64,000 bases of DNA from Gordonia sp. OPL2. Its GTDB lineage: Bacteria > Actinomycetota > Actinomycetes > Mycobacteriales > Mycobacteriaceae. The translations under genes were made by a program, and so were the position numbers. Position 1 is the first letter of the stretch, and each line of letters begins with the position of its first letter. The stretch spans positions 207,804 through 271,803 of the forward strand of contig NZ_RKME01000003.1 in assembly GCF_003797825.1 (NCBI RefSeq), given 5' to 3'. Under the pieces are notes generated by a model. The model searched no databases, had not been told where the DNA came from, and saw only the letters and a program-made list of their open reading frames with translations. Below, piece after piece: positions 37,383 through 46,327 of this stretch.

Positions 37383-38618
37383 TCAGCTCGCAGGCACCCG
37401 AATGATGAGGGCATCACCCTGTCCGCCGGCCCCGCACAGCGCGGCCGCACCGACACCGCCACCACGACGCTGCAACTCGAGCGCCAGATGCAGTGCGATA
37501 CGAGCTCCCGAGGTCCCGATCGGATGGCCGACGGCGATCGCGCCGCCGTTGACGTTCACGATCTCCGGGTCCACGCCGAGCTGCTTGGCGGAGGCGAGCC
37601 CGACCGCGGCGAAGGCCTCGTTGATCTCGATCAGGTCGAGGTCGGTCGGCGAGATGCCGGCGCGGTCACACGCCTTGACGATGGCGTTGGCGGGTTGGGC
37701 CTGCAGCGACGAGTCCGGACCGGCGACGACACCGTGGGGGCCGATCTCCGCCAGCCAGCTCACGCCGAGTTCGGTGGCCTTGGCCTTGCTCATCACCACG
37801 ACCGCGGCCGCGCCGTCGGAGATCTGCGACGAGTTGCCCGCGGTGATCGTGCCGTCCTTGCGGAACGCCGGACGGAGACCGGACAGCGACTCCGCCGTGG
37901 TGTCGGCCCGCACGCCCTCGTCCTCGGCGAAGACGATCGGGTCACCCTTGCGCTGCGGGATCTCCACCGGCACCACCTCGTCGGCGAACACCCCGTTCTT
38001 CCAGGCGATCGCCGCGCGCTGATGACTGCGGGCGGCGAACTCGTCCTGCTCGGCGCGGGTGAAACCGCGGGTCACGTCGGCCTCGGGCGCACTGGTGTCG
38101 ACATCGTTGCCCTGCTCGGTCAGCGCACCCATCGGCTGATCGGTGAACGCGTCCCACAAGCCGTCGAAGGCCATGTGGTCGACGAGTTCGGTGTTGCCGT
38201 ACTTGAATCCGCCACGACTTCCCAGCAGCAGATGCGGCGCCTGGGTCATCGACTCCTGCCCACCGGCGACGACGCAGTCGAACTCACCGGCGCGGATGAG
38301 CTGATCGGCGAGCGCGATCGCGTCCACTCCCGACAGGCACATCTTGTTGATGGTCAACGTCGGCACATCCCAGCCGATCCCGGCCTTGATCGCGGTCTGG
38401 CGCGCCGGCATCTGCCCCGCCCCGGCGGTCAGCACCTGGCCCATGATCACGTACTCCACCGCCGACGCGGGCACCCCGGAACGCTCGAGCGCACCCTTGA
38501 TGGCGACCGCACCCAGATCCACCGCGCTGAAATCCTTCAGCGACCCGAGCAGACGCCCGAAGGGGGTCCGCGCGCCCGCGACGATCACTGTCGACGACTG
38601 TTCGGTGGACGTGGACAT
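37383..38618 (-). CDS. fadA4: Acetyl-CoA C-acetyltransferase
   Basis: A 411-residue thiolase. The acyl-accepting cysteine is about C94 in [11 protein letters not shown]; the second-site His and Cys are in [10 protein letters not shown] and [26 protein letters not shown] at the N-terminus is typical of the biosynthetic AtoB/FadA4 class, which condenses or cleaves acetoacetyl-CoA. ATG 38618 has GGAGG seven bases upstream. It diverges from the methylmalonyl-CoA epimerase gene, as for Rv1323/Rv1322A. Confidence 0.95.
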   Translation of the reverse strand: MSTSTEQSSTVIVAGARTPFGRLLGSLKDFSAVDLGAVAIKGALERSGVPASAVEYVIMGQVLTAGAGQMPARQTAIKAGIGWDVPTLTINKMCLSGVDAIALADQLIRAGEFDCVVAGGQESMTQAPHLLLGSRGGFKYGNTELVDHMAFDGLWDAFTDQPMGALTEQGNDVDTSAPEADVTRGFTRAEQDEFAARSHQRAAIAWKNGVFADEVVPVEIPQRKGDPIVFAEDEGVRADTTAESLSGLRPAFRKDGTITAGNSSQISDGAAAVVVMSKAKATELGVSWLAEIGPHGVVAGPDSSLQAQPANAIVKACDRAGISPTDLDLIEINEAFAAVGLASAKQLGVDPEIVNVNGGAIAVGHPIGTSGARIALHLALELQRRGGGVGAAALCGAGGQGDALIIRVPAS

Positions 38619-38698
38619 GGGAGACCTCCAACATCGTGAGGAGCGGCAGACCGAGCGCCCGCTCTGTGCGCTGACACCTCCAACGCTACCGTTAGTGC

Positions 38699-39196
38699 AT
38701 GACCACCCGAGCATCAGACCCTGCCGCATCGTCGTCGGCCACGGCCGTCATCTCCGACCTCGTCACCGCTGTCGACCACGTCGGCATCGCCGTGCCCGAT
38801 CTCGACGCCGCGAAGAAGTGGTACCTCGACCATCTGGGCTTCGAGACCCTGCACGAGGAGACCAACACCGATCAGGGTGTGGTCGAGGCAATGGTCGGTC
38901 CGCGCTCGGCGGGGGCGACCGGTGGCGCCGTGATCCAGCTGCTGGCACCACTGAACGACGACTCGACGATCGCGAAGTTCCTCGACCGCAACGGTCCCGG
39001 ACTCCAGCAGCTGGCCGTGCGGGTCACCGACGTCGAGGCAGTGACCGCACGGCTGACCGACGCGGGCATCCGCGTCCTCTACCCGCAGCCACGTCGCGGG
39101 ACCGCGGACTCCCGCATCAATTTCGTGCATCCGAAAGATGCGGGCGGCGTGCTGCTCGAGCTGGTCGAGCCTGCGGGGGATTCCCCAGCTCACTGA
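38699..39196 (+). CDS. Methylmalonyl-CoA epimerase
   Basis: A 165-residue vicinal-oxygen-chelate protein. Two beta-alpha-beta-beta-beta modules start at [18 protein letters not shown] (residue 25) and [18 protein letters not shown] (residue 102). Metal ligands fit H27 and a C-terminal glutamate in LLELVEP. The epimerase interconverts (S)- and (R)-methylmalonyl-CoA between propionyl-CoA carboxylase and the B12-dependent mutase. The first 20 residues are a non-conserved tail. Position corresponds to Rv1322A. Confidence 0.92.
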   Translation: MTTRASDPAASSSATAVISDLVTAVDHVGIAVPDLDAAKKWYLDHLGFETLHEETNTDQGVVEAMVGPRSAGATGGAVIQLLAPLNDDSTIAKFLDRNGPGLQQLAVRVTDVEAVTARLTDAGIRVLYPQPRRGTADSRINFVHPKDAGGVLLELVEPAGDSPAH

Positions 39197-39224
39197 CATC
39201 ACGGACTGAGATAGACTGTGCCGC

Positions 39225-40322
39225 ATGTCAGCTCCCGCACCGCGGCAACTCCCGTTCGCCATCGTCATGCGCGGCTTCGATCGCGATCAGGTCGCCGAGC
39301 ATCTGCAGCGCATGGATGCGGAGTTGCGGGTGCTCGCGGCCGACCGTGACGCGGCGACCGCCAACGCCCACGAGCTCGCCGCACATCTCGAACAGGCGCG
39401 CGACGAGATCGAGGAACTGCGGCGCGAGATCGACAAGCTCTCGGTTCCGCCCACCACTGCACAAGGCATGAGCGAGCGCCTCGGCCGGATGCTGCAGCTC
39501 GCCTCCGACGAGGCGTCTGAGATCCGCGCCGAGGCCGCCGCCGAGGCCGCGGAGATCACCTCGATCGCGCGCCAGGAGGCCGCGTCGCTGCGCGACGACG
39601 CCGAGTCCGACGCCGAGCGGGTGCGCGATGCGGCGGAGACCAAGGCCCAGCAGCTCGTCGCCGACGCGGAGGAGAAGTCGCGCAAGGCCCGCGAGAAGGC
39701 TGATGCGCTCGCCGCGAAGTCGGCGGAAGAGGCCGAGGAGGCCGCCAAGCTGATCGCCGAACGCAAGGCCGCGATGGAGGCCGAGCACAAGGAGACGATG
39801 AGCGCCGCCCGCGACGAGGCCCGACGGATCGTCACCAAGGCCAAGGGTGAAGCCGCCGAACTCGAGTTGCAGAGCACCCGCGCCCGGCAGGCGGAACGGG
39901 AACGGCACGACGCGGAGATCACCTCACAGCGCGACCGTGCCCGCCACGAGGCACAACGGATGAAGGACACGGCGCTCGAGATCGCCACCGAACGCCTCGC
40001 CCGCTCGCGCGAGTTGGCCGGCAAGGCCGATCTCGCCCGCAAGCAGGTCGTCGATCAGCTCAATCAGGTCCGCGATCAGCTCGCGAAGGTCCCGGCCCAG
40101 CTCGCCGAACGCCACCAGGACCTCGCCGAGCTGACCGACAACGACGACATCGAGCTGCTCAACCGCGCGCTCTCGAGCTCCTCACAGGTCAGACGGTCGG
40201 GTCAGACCAACGGCGCCACCGCCACCGGCACGAACAGCACCACCACCGCCGACCACACCGCGGCCCCGACGGACACCGCGTCCGACGCCGAGGCCGACGA
40301 CCCGGCGAAGACGACCACCTGA
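39225..40322 (+). CDS. DivIVA-like coiled-coil protein
   Basis: A 365-residue, highly charged protein. An N-terminal DivIVA-type membrane-binding motif, FAIVMRGFDRDQVAEHLQRM, is followed by one almost continuous coiled coil from about residue 35 to 310, rich in Glu, Ala, Arg and Lys. The last 45 residues are a Thr/Ala/Asp-rich unstructured tail. Relatives organise polar or septal growth in Actinobacteria (DivIVA/Wag31 or scaffold proteins). It is shorter in its N-terminal domain than Wag31, so it is likely an accessory cytoskeletal protein rather than Wag31 itself. Confidence 0.8.
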   Translation: MSAPAPRQLPFAIVMRGFDRDQVAEHLQRMDAELRVLAADRDAATANAHELAAHLEQARDEIEELRREIDKLSVPPTTAQGMSERLGRMLQLASDEASEIRAEAAAEAAEITSIARQEAASLRDDAESDAERVRDAAETKAQQLVADAEEKSRKAREKADALAAKSAEEAEEAAKLIAERKAAMEAEHKETMSAARDEARRIVTKAKGEAAELELQSTRARQAERERHDAEITSQRDRARHEAQRMKDTALEIATERLARSRELAGKADLARKQVVDQLNQVRDQLAKVPAQLAERHQDLAELTDNDDIELLNRALSSSSQVRRSGQTNGATATGTNSTTTADHTAAPTDTASDAEADDPAKTTT

Positions 40323-40368
40323 CCCTGGTTCATGCGCGGCGCGACGTCGGCCTCGTTAGGATCCGGCC

Positions 40369-40782
40369 ATGAAGAAGCGTGCGTTCGTGCTGCTCAACCG
40401 CGTGATGAATGCGGTCATCGCCCGGCTGCGACCGCGGCGCTTCCGCGGCGCCGACCTCCTGCTGCTGACGACGACCGGACGCAGGAGCGGAGAACCCCGC
40501 ACCACTCCCCTGATCTACACATCCGACGGTGACCGCTGGATCGTCGTGGCGTCGAACGGCGGCGCCGACTGGGAGCCCGGATGGTGGCTGAATCTGCGTG
40601 CCGGCGCCCCGGCGACCGTCGACATCGGCGGGACGGTCACCCCGGTGATCGGAACCGAACTGACCGGCGACGAACGCGCGACGATGTGGTCGATGCTCAA
40701 CGACGAGGTGTTCGACTACCAGAACTACCAGGACAAGGTGCACCGCACGATCGCGGTCGTCGCGCTGACCCCGGCCCCCTGA
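40369..40782 (+). CDS. Nitroreductase-family deazaflavin-binding protein (DUF385)
   Basis: A 137-residue split-barrel protein of the Ddn/F420-dependent quinone reductase family. Its core is LLLTTTGRRSGEPRTTPLIY near residue 30, followed by WIVVASNGGADWEPGWWLNL near 53, the family's cofactor-binding stretch. Such proteins bind F420 (or heme/flavin in side branches) and reduce quinones or nitro compounds. It is a short stand-alone gene between the coiled-coil gene and nucS. Confidence 0.87.
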   Translation: MKKRAFVLLNRVMNAVIARLRPRRFRGADLLLLTTTGRRSGEPRTTPLIYTSDGDRWIVVASNGGADWEPGWWLNLRAGAPATVDIGGTVTPVIGTELTGDERATMWSMLNDEVFDYQNYQDKVHRTIAVVALTPAP

Positions 40783-40809
40783 TACCTACCCCGACCTCGG
40801 CATCCCGCC

Positions 40810-41493
40810 TCAGAACAGGCGGAACTCGTTGCTCTCCGCACCGCGCAAGGCGTCGTAATCCAGTACCAGGCAACGGATTCCACGATCTTCCGCCAGTGTG
40901 CGGGCCTGCGGTTTGATCTGCTGCGCGGCGAACACGCCGGAGACCGGCGCCAGGATCGGATCGCGATTGAGCAGTTCGAGATAGCGGGTCAACTGCTCGA
41001 CGCCGTCGATCTCCCCGCGTCGTTTGATCTCCACCGCCACAGTCGATCCGATGGCGTCGCGACAGAGCAGATCCACCGGCCCGATGGCCGTCATGTACTC
41101 GCGGCGGATCAGGCTGTGCCCGGGGCCGAGGGTCTCGACATGTTCGGCGAGCAGTTCCTGCAGGTGCGCCTCCACGCCGTCCTTGACCAGACCGGGGTCG
41201 ATGCCCAACTCGTGCTCCGAGTCGTGCTCGATCGACGCGATCGTGATGCGCAGTTCCTCGCCCGCCTTGTTCGTGACGACCCAGTAGGCCTGGGCCTCGA
41301 CACCGTCGGGCACATCCGACTCGGCCATCCAGCACGGCGGGCTCATCCAGTTGAGAGGCTTGTACGCACGATCGTCGGCGTGCACGCTCACCGATCCGTC
41401 CGACTTGATCAGCAGTAGTCGTTTCGCCATCGGCAGATGTGCGGTCAATCGCCCGACATAGTCCACTTGGCAGCTCGCGATAACCAGACGCAC
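40810..41493 (-). CDS. nucS: NucS/EndoMS mismatch endonuclease
   Basis: A 227-residue protein equivalent to Rv1321. NucS cuts both strands at mispaired bases and replaces MutS-MutL repair in Actinobacteria. The N-terminal DNA-binding/dimer domain begins [15 protein letters not shown]. The C-terminal RecB-like nuclease core shows GPVDLLCRD and [27 protein letters not shown], carrying the acidic residues and the E-x-K motif. The C-terminus is hydrophobic (FRLF), as in NucS proteins that contact the sliding clamp. The start is GTG 41493. Confidence 0.96.
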   Translation of the reverse strand: MRLVIASCQVDYVGRLTAHLPMAKRLLLIKSDGSVSVHADDRAYKPLNWMSPPCWMAESDVPDGVEAQAYWVVTNKAGEELRITIASIEHDSEHELGIDPGLVKDGVEAHLQELLAEHVETLGPGHSLIRREYMTAIGPVDLLCRDAIGSTVAVEIKRRGEIDGVEQLTRYLELLNRDPILAPVSGVFAAQQIKPQARTLAEDRGIRCLVLDYDALRGAESNEFRLF

Positions 41494-41532
41494 GTGGGTC
41501 AGCTTAACGCCGACCCCATCGCAGCCCGACCA

Positions 41533-42987
41533 TCACACCCCGTCGAATCCGTCGTCGGGACCGTACCGCTGTTTCAACAGGAAGGCCTCGGCGTCGGTGA
41601 GCGCCTCGGCCATCGTCGCGTGCACGTGCGGCAGTGTGGGATCGAATCCGCGAAGTGCCTCGGGCGCAACGATGTCGGGAATCACCCGGTCATTGCGGTG
41701 CCGGTCCACACTCGCGCGCATGACCCCATCGGGATCGACCACCATGCCGCGCTGACCGCGGTCGTCGAGGGTGTGTTTGAAGGTCAGCACCATCGTCCGT
41801 GCCACCGGATCCACGATCCCGATCCGCGAGATGTCGACGATCGCGACGTCATAGCGGTCGATGTCGTCCTCGAGTCGTCGCATCGCGGCCTCGGCCCCGG
41901 AGAACGTGAGGTCGCCCTGCAGCTCGTAGACACGCACACGGTCGCGAGACGTCCTCAGGTAGCTTCGCTCACGTTCGGTCCAGTCCTCGCCGACCTCGAA
42001 CTCGCCGATGTCATAGGTGGCACGGATCGTCACCCGGCTCTCGCGGGTCAGGTTGAACATGTGCAGGCCGAGATCGGTCGACAGATGCCGGCAGGTGTCG
42101 ATCCCCCGCACGCTGTTGCCGTGGCGGTCGAGTCGGGGCGAATACACGCCGATCCCGAGCTGGCCCGGAAGGACCGCGAGTATTCCGCCACCCACCCCAC
42201 TCTTCGCGGGCAGTCCGACCGAGGTCACCCAGTCGCCGGCGCCGTCGTACATCCCGCAGGTGGTCATCACCGACAGCACGCGCTGGGCCACCTCCTGGGT
42301 CATGATCTGGCGCCCGGTCCGGGGGTTGAGGCCGCCGTTGGCGATGGTTGCGCCGATGACCGACAGATCGTCGGTCGTCACCCGCAGGGAACACTGGCGG
42401 TAATACAGGTCCAGCGCCGACTCCGGGTCGGTGTCCACCACACCGAAACTGTCGAGCATGTAGGCGATCGCACGGTTGCGCGCACCGGTCTGTGCCTCCG
42501 AGCGGTACACGTCCTCGTCGAGTTCGAGATAGCGGCCCGCACAGCCGGAGTAGAACTCGACGAGTTCGCCGAACACCGAGTCGACCGTCGACGCCGCGAC
42601 CTCGCGGACCGGCGGCAGCAGCAGTGACGCCGCCATGATGGCCCCGGCGTTGATCATCGGATTGCGCGGACGGCGCTCGGCGTCGACGCTGATCTCGTTG
42701 AACGCCTCACCGGACGGTTCGACCCCGATCCGCGCGTCCACCTGCGCCGGACCGAGTCGGCTGAGCACCAGCGCATACGTGAGCGGCTTGGAGATGGACT
42801 GGATCGTGAAGGTGACGCCGCTGTCGCCCTGGGAGTAGACATTGCCGTCGTGCACGCACATGGACAGGCCGTACCCGTCGGGGTCCACGCAAGCCAACTC
42901 GGGAATGTAGTCGGCCACCGCTCCCGAGGAGTCCGCTGAGCAGACGCCCATGATGTGGCGCAGATATCCGTCGACATGCGTGGTCAC
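41533..42987 (-). CDS. glsA: Glutaminase with C-terminal STAS domain
   Basis: A 484-residue glutaminase A, deamidating glutamine to glutamate and ammonia. The beta-lactamase-like catalytic Ser-x-x-Lys is S64-K67 in QSISKPLTYA. The domain covers residues 1-305, with NPMINAGAIM near 108 and SGVGGGILAVLP near 268. Residues about 345-450 form a STAS domain (VRVYELQGDLTFSGAE, VDISRIGIVDPVA) seen in a subset of actinobacterial glutaminases, probably for regulation or partner binding. The start is GTG 42987. It diverges from the glutamate dehydrogenase gene, so glutamine can be taken to 2-oxoglutarate by neighbours. Confidence 0.93.
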   Translation of the reverse strand: MTTHVDGYLRHIMGVCSADSSGAVADYIPELACVDPDGYGLSMCVHDGNVYSQGDSGVTFTIQSISKPLTYALVLSRLGPAQVDARIGVEPSGEAFNEISVDAERRPRNPMINAGAIMAASLLLPPVREVAASTVDSVFGELVEFYSGCAGRYLELDEDVYRSEAQTGARNRAIAYMLDSFGVVDTDPESALDLYYRQCSLRVTTDDLSVIGATIANGGLNPRTGRQIMTQEVAQRVLSVMTTCGMYDGAGDWVTSVGLPAKSGVGGGILAVLPGQLGIGVYSPRLDRHGNSVRGIDTCRHLSTDLGLHMFNLTRESRVTIRATYDIGEFEVGEDWTERERSYLRTSRDRVRVYELQGDLTFSGAEAAMRRLEDDIDRYDVAIVDISRIGIVDPVARTMVLTFKHTLDDRGQRGMVVDPDGVMRASVDRHRNDRVIPDIVAPEALRGFDPTLPHVHATMAEALTDAEAFLLKQRYGPDDGFDGV

Positions 42988-43079
42988 GCCTCTGAATCTA
43001 TGCCACGCGGCCCGTCCTCGGCGCCCCGCACGCCCCGTGGCGGACAACTGCCGATGTGGTGCGACACCGCCCGTGACCC

Positions 43080-43099
43080 ACCACCGTTTCGTCGGTGGT
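43080..43099. promoter_or_regulatory. Inverted repeat between glsA and the glutamate dehydrogenase gene
   Basis: CCACCG (43081-43086) and CGGTGG (43093-43098) flank TTTCGT, extended by an A-T pair to 7 bp per arm. It lies 64 bases before the dehydrogenase start, in the 175-bp divergent region. It may be an operator or a leader hairpin. Confidence 0.45.
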
Positions 43100-43162
43100 C
43101 GACGGGACGAGCCGCTCGGCATCGTGGTCGCAGACGTCCACCGACGACAAAGGAGTCCTCCG

Positions 43163-46100
43163 GTGTCCCTTCCCCTCTCGACCACCCGCCGCTCACCCGC
43201 CCCGCCTGCCTGCGCCGCTCTCGACATCCCGCCGGCATCCCCGTGCCTGACCTTCGAGCCCGCCTCGCGGGCGGCCACCCATGTGCGCGCCCGCCTCGTG
43301 TGGCCACACGATGCCCCGACGATGTCCGCACTGATCGCGACCTTCGCCCATTTCGGACTGATCGTCGTCTCCCACGAGGTCCGTCCCGGCGCACCCACCT
43401 GCGACGTCCCGCACGACACGCACCTGCTCGTGCTGTCGGCGTCCGATGCGATCGCCTGGGACTCAGCGACCGGTGAGCGCGTGGCCGAGGCGTTCGGCCG
43501 GCTCGGTTCGGCCCGCGTCGAGGTCGACGACTTCCTCCGGCTGGTCGTCGCAGCCGGGTTGACCCTCCATGAGGTCGTCCTCATCCGCGCCCTGTGCCGG
43601 TACGCGTTCCAGTGTGGGCTGCCCGTGACGCAGGCCGCGACGGTCGACATGCTCGCGGCGACTCCCGCGCTCGTGCGTGAGGTCATCGATCTCTTCGACG
43701 CACGCCTACGGCCCGAGGGTGTCGACCACTCCGGGGACGACCGCGACGTCCGGATCGCCGACGCGCAGGCGCGGCTCGACGCAACGATCGCGGCTGCGGT
43801 GACCCTCGACGCCGATCGCCTGTTCCGGACGCTGCGCGCCATCGTCCGGGCCACCTTGCGCACCAACTGGTTCCGCGACGGGGTCCCGGATACCCGCGCG
43901 CTCGCACTGAAACTCGATCCGCGACTCGTCGCCGGCCCGCCGGCAACCGCGCCGTTTCGCGAGGTGTTCGTGCACTCGGCCGTCGTGGAGGGAAGCCATC
44001 TGCGCGGTGGCACCATCGCGCGCGGTGGATTGCGTCATTCCGAGCGGCCCGGCGATTTCCGGACGGAGGTGCTCGGGCTCATGCGGACGCAGACGGTCGA
44101 GAACGCACTGATCGTTCCGGTCGGCGCGAAAGGCGCGTTCGTCGTGCGCGGGGGCGACGTCACACCGGACTCGGTCCGCGCGTCCTACGTCGAGTTCATC
44201 GGGGCCCTGCTCGACGTCACCGACAACCTGCAGGGCGACACCGTGATCCATCCCGACGACACCGTCGTCACCGACGGGCCCGACCCGTATCTGGTGGTCG
44301 CCGCCGACAAGGGCACGGCGCGGTTCTCCGACCTGGCCAACGAGATCGCGGTCCGCCGCGAATACTGGCTCGGCGACGCGTTCGCGTCCGGCGGGTCGGC
44401 CGGTTACGACCACAAGGCGATGGGCATCACCGCCCGGGGGACGTGGCTCGCGGTCCGACGGCACCTGTCCGAGGCCGGGATCGAGGTCGCCACCGACGAG
44501 TTCACCGTCGTCGGCATCGGCGACATGTCCGGCGATGTGTTCGGCAACGGCATGCTCAGCGCAGCGACCATCCGGCTCGTCGCGGCATTCGACCACCGCC
44601 ACGTCTTCCTCGATCCGTCGCCGGACGCACAGGCCTCCTTCCTCGAGCGGCAGCGCCTGTTCCACATGCCGGCGAGCAGCTGGGACGACTACGACCGCAC
44701 GCTCATCTCGACCGGTGGCGGGGTCTGGTCCCGCACCGCCAAGTCGATCCCGCTGTCGGATGCGGTGCGCGCGCTGCTGGGTGTCGACGACACCGCGATG
44801 GCCCCGGACGACCTCATCGCGGCGATCCTCCGCGCCGACGTCGACCTGCTGTACAACGGCGGAGTCGGCACCTACGTGAAGGCGTCCACCGAATCCCATG
44901 CCCAGGCCCAGGACACGGCCAACGACGCGGTCCGGGTGAACGCCACAGAGTTGCGCGCCACGGCCATCGGTGAAGGCGGCAACCTGGGCCTCACCCAGCG
45001 CGCCCGCGTCGAGTTCGCCCTCGCGGGAGGCCGGGTCAACGGCGACTTCATCGACAACGCCGCCGGCGTCGCGACCTCGGATCGCGAGGTCAATCTCAAG
45101 ATCGCGCTCGAGGTCGCGATCGGAGACGGGATGCTCGCCGAGGCCGATCGCGCCGCGGTCCTCAGCGCACTCACCGACGACGTCGCCGAGGCGGTCCTCG
45201 CCGACTGCGACCGCCAGACCCTCGCACTCACCCTGGCCGAGGCGAACTCGTCGTTCCTGCTGGGCCGGCATGCCCGCCTCATCGAGAACCTCGAGGCGAC
45301 CACCGGGATCGACCGAGTCGCCGAGGTCTTGCCGACCGCGGGGCAACTCGAGGCGCGTGGCCGCGCCGGCCATGGGCTCGTGCGGCCGGAGATCGCGGTC
45401 TTGCTGGCGATGTCGAAGAACCTCGTCCGCGACGAACTCCTCGCCTCCTCGGTCCCCGACGACCCTGCCTTCGCCGAGGTCCTGGGCGATCATTTCCCCG
45501 CCTCGGTGCGCGAACTCGCCGGCTCCGGGCTGCACCGCCACCGGGTGGCCGCCGAGATCGTGGCGGTCACGGTGGCGAACGACCTGATCGACCACGTCGG
45601 TCCAGGCTTCGTGTACCGCGCCGAGGAGCGGTTCGGCGCGAGCACACCCGAGATCGTCCGCGCCTACGCCCTCGCCTCCACGCTGATCGGGGTACGCGAC
45701 GAGTGGGAGCGGATCGCCACACGCACCGACATCGGCCACGATGTCCGGCTCGCGGAGCTGGCCACCGTACGCTCGGCCGTCGAGCAGGCCACCGGGTGGG
45801 TCCTGCGTCAGGATTGGTCCGCGGGCACCGGAGGCGGGCTCGACGTCGCCGGACAGATCGACCGGCTCGCCCCCGGAGTGCGCGAGATCCTCGCAGCCGA
45901 CATCGACGACGAATTGCTCGCGCACGCACCGGCGCTGAGCGATCTCGCGGTGCGCGTGGGCGTGGACGCCGCGCGTCTGGCCGAGGCGTGGCACCGGGTC
46001 GGACATGATCTGCATCTGGGCGCCATCGCCGCGTCGCTGGGTTCGATCGTGACCCACGATCACTGGGAGGCGCTGTCGGTCGCGATCATCGCCGACGATC

Positions 46101-46327
46101 TCGCCGATGTGCACCTCCTCCTGGCCGCCCGGGCACTCGCGGACGCCGACGACATGCGGGTGTCCGACGCCGTGGCGACGTGGTCGTCGGTCAACGCGAC
46201 CGCGGTGGCGCGGACCCGCGACACCCTCGCGCGCATGCTCGACGGTCGGATGACCGGCGCGGCAGGCGGTGTCGCGGTCGCCGAGGTGGCGCTGCTGCTG
46301 CGTCGCGCCGTCACGCCCGCGCGATGA
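43163..46327 (+). CDS. NAD-glutamate dehydrogenase, short form
   Basis: A 1054-residue member of the large NAD-specific glutamate dehydrogenase family (GdhB/GDH2), oxidising glutamate to 2-oxoglutarate and ammonia. The catalytic core shows RGGTIARGGLRHSERPGDFR near residue 283, the lysine motif VPVGAKGAFV near 319 and GIGDMSGDVFGNGM near 450. LIENLEATTGIDRV lies near 710, followed by a long helical C-terminal region. Known mycobacterial enzymes are about 1600 residues; here the extended N-terminal ACT-like portion is missing and the upstream DNA does not encode it. The GTG start follows AAAGGAG. Its end overlaps the convergent PucR-family gene by 17 bp. Confidence 0.9.
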   Translation: MSLPLSTTRRSPAPPACAALDIPPASPCLTFEPASRAATHVRARLVWPHDAPTMSALIATFAHFGLIVVSHEVRPGAPTCDVPHDTHLLVLSASDAIAWDSATGERVAEAFGRLGSARVEVDDFLRLVVAAGLTLHEVVLIRALCRYAFQCGLPVTQAATVDMLAATPALVREVIDLFDARLRPEGVDHSGDDRDVRIADAQARLDATIAAAVTLDADRLFRTLRAIVRATLRTNWFRDGVPDTRALALKLDPRLVAGPPATAPFREVFVHSAVVEGSHLRGGTIARGGLRHSERPGDFRTEVLGLMRTQTVENALIVPVGAKGAFVVRGGDVTPDSVRASYVEFIGALLDVTDNLQGDTVIHPDDTVVTDGPDPYLVVAADKGTARFSDLANEIAVRREYWLGDAFASGGSAGYDHKAMGITARGTWLAVRRHLSEAGIEVATDEFTVVGIGDMSGDVFGNGMLSAATIRLVAAFDHRHVFLDPSPDAQASFLERQRLFHMPASSWDDYDRTLISTGGGVWSRTAKSIPLSDAVRALLGVDDTAMAPDDLIAAILRADVDLLYNGGVGTYVKASTESHAQAQDTANDAVRVNATELRATAIGEGGNLGLTQRARVEFALAGGRVNGDFIDNAAGVATSDREVNLKIALEVAIGDGMLAEADRAAVLSALTDDVAEAVLADCDRQTLALTLAEANSSFLLGRHARLIENLEATTGIDRVAEVLPTAGQLEARGRAGHGLVRPEIAVLLAMSKNLVRDELLASSVPDDPAFAEVLGDHFPASVRELAGSGLHRHRVAAEIVAVTVANDLIDHVGPGFVYRAEERFGASTPEIVRAYALASTLIGVRDEWERIATRTDIGHDVRLAELATVRSAVEQATGWVLRQDWSAGTGGGLDVAGQIDRLAPGVREILAADIDDELLAHAPALSDLAVRVGVDAARLAEAWHRVGHDLHLGAIAASLGSIVTHDHWEALSVAIIADDLADVHLLLAARALADADDMRVSDAVATWSSVNATAVARTRDTLARMLDGRMTGAAGGVAVAEVALLLRRAVTPAR

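Noticed and set aside
42950..43162. Upstream extension of the glutamate dehydrogenase
   Set aside because: The in-frame extension crosses the divergent promoter and the 5' end of glsA and shows no ACT-like sequence; GTG 43163 has a good ribosome site.
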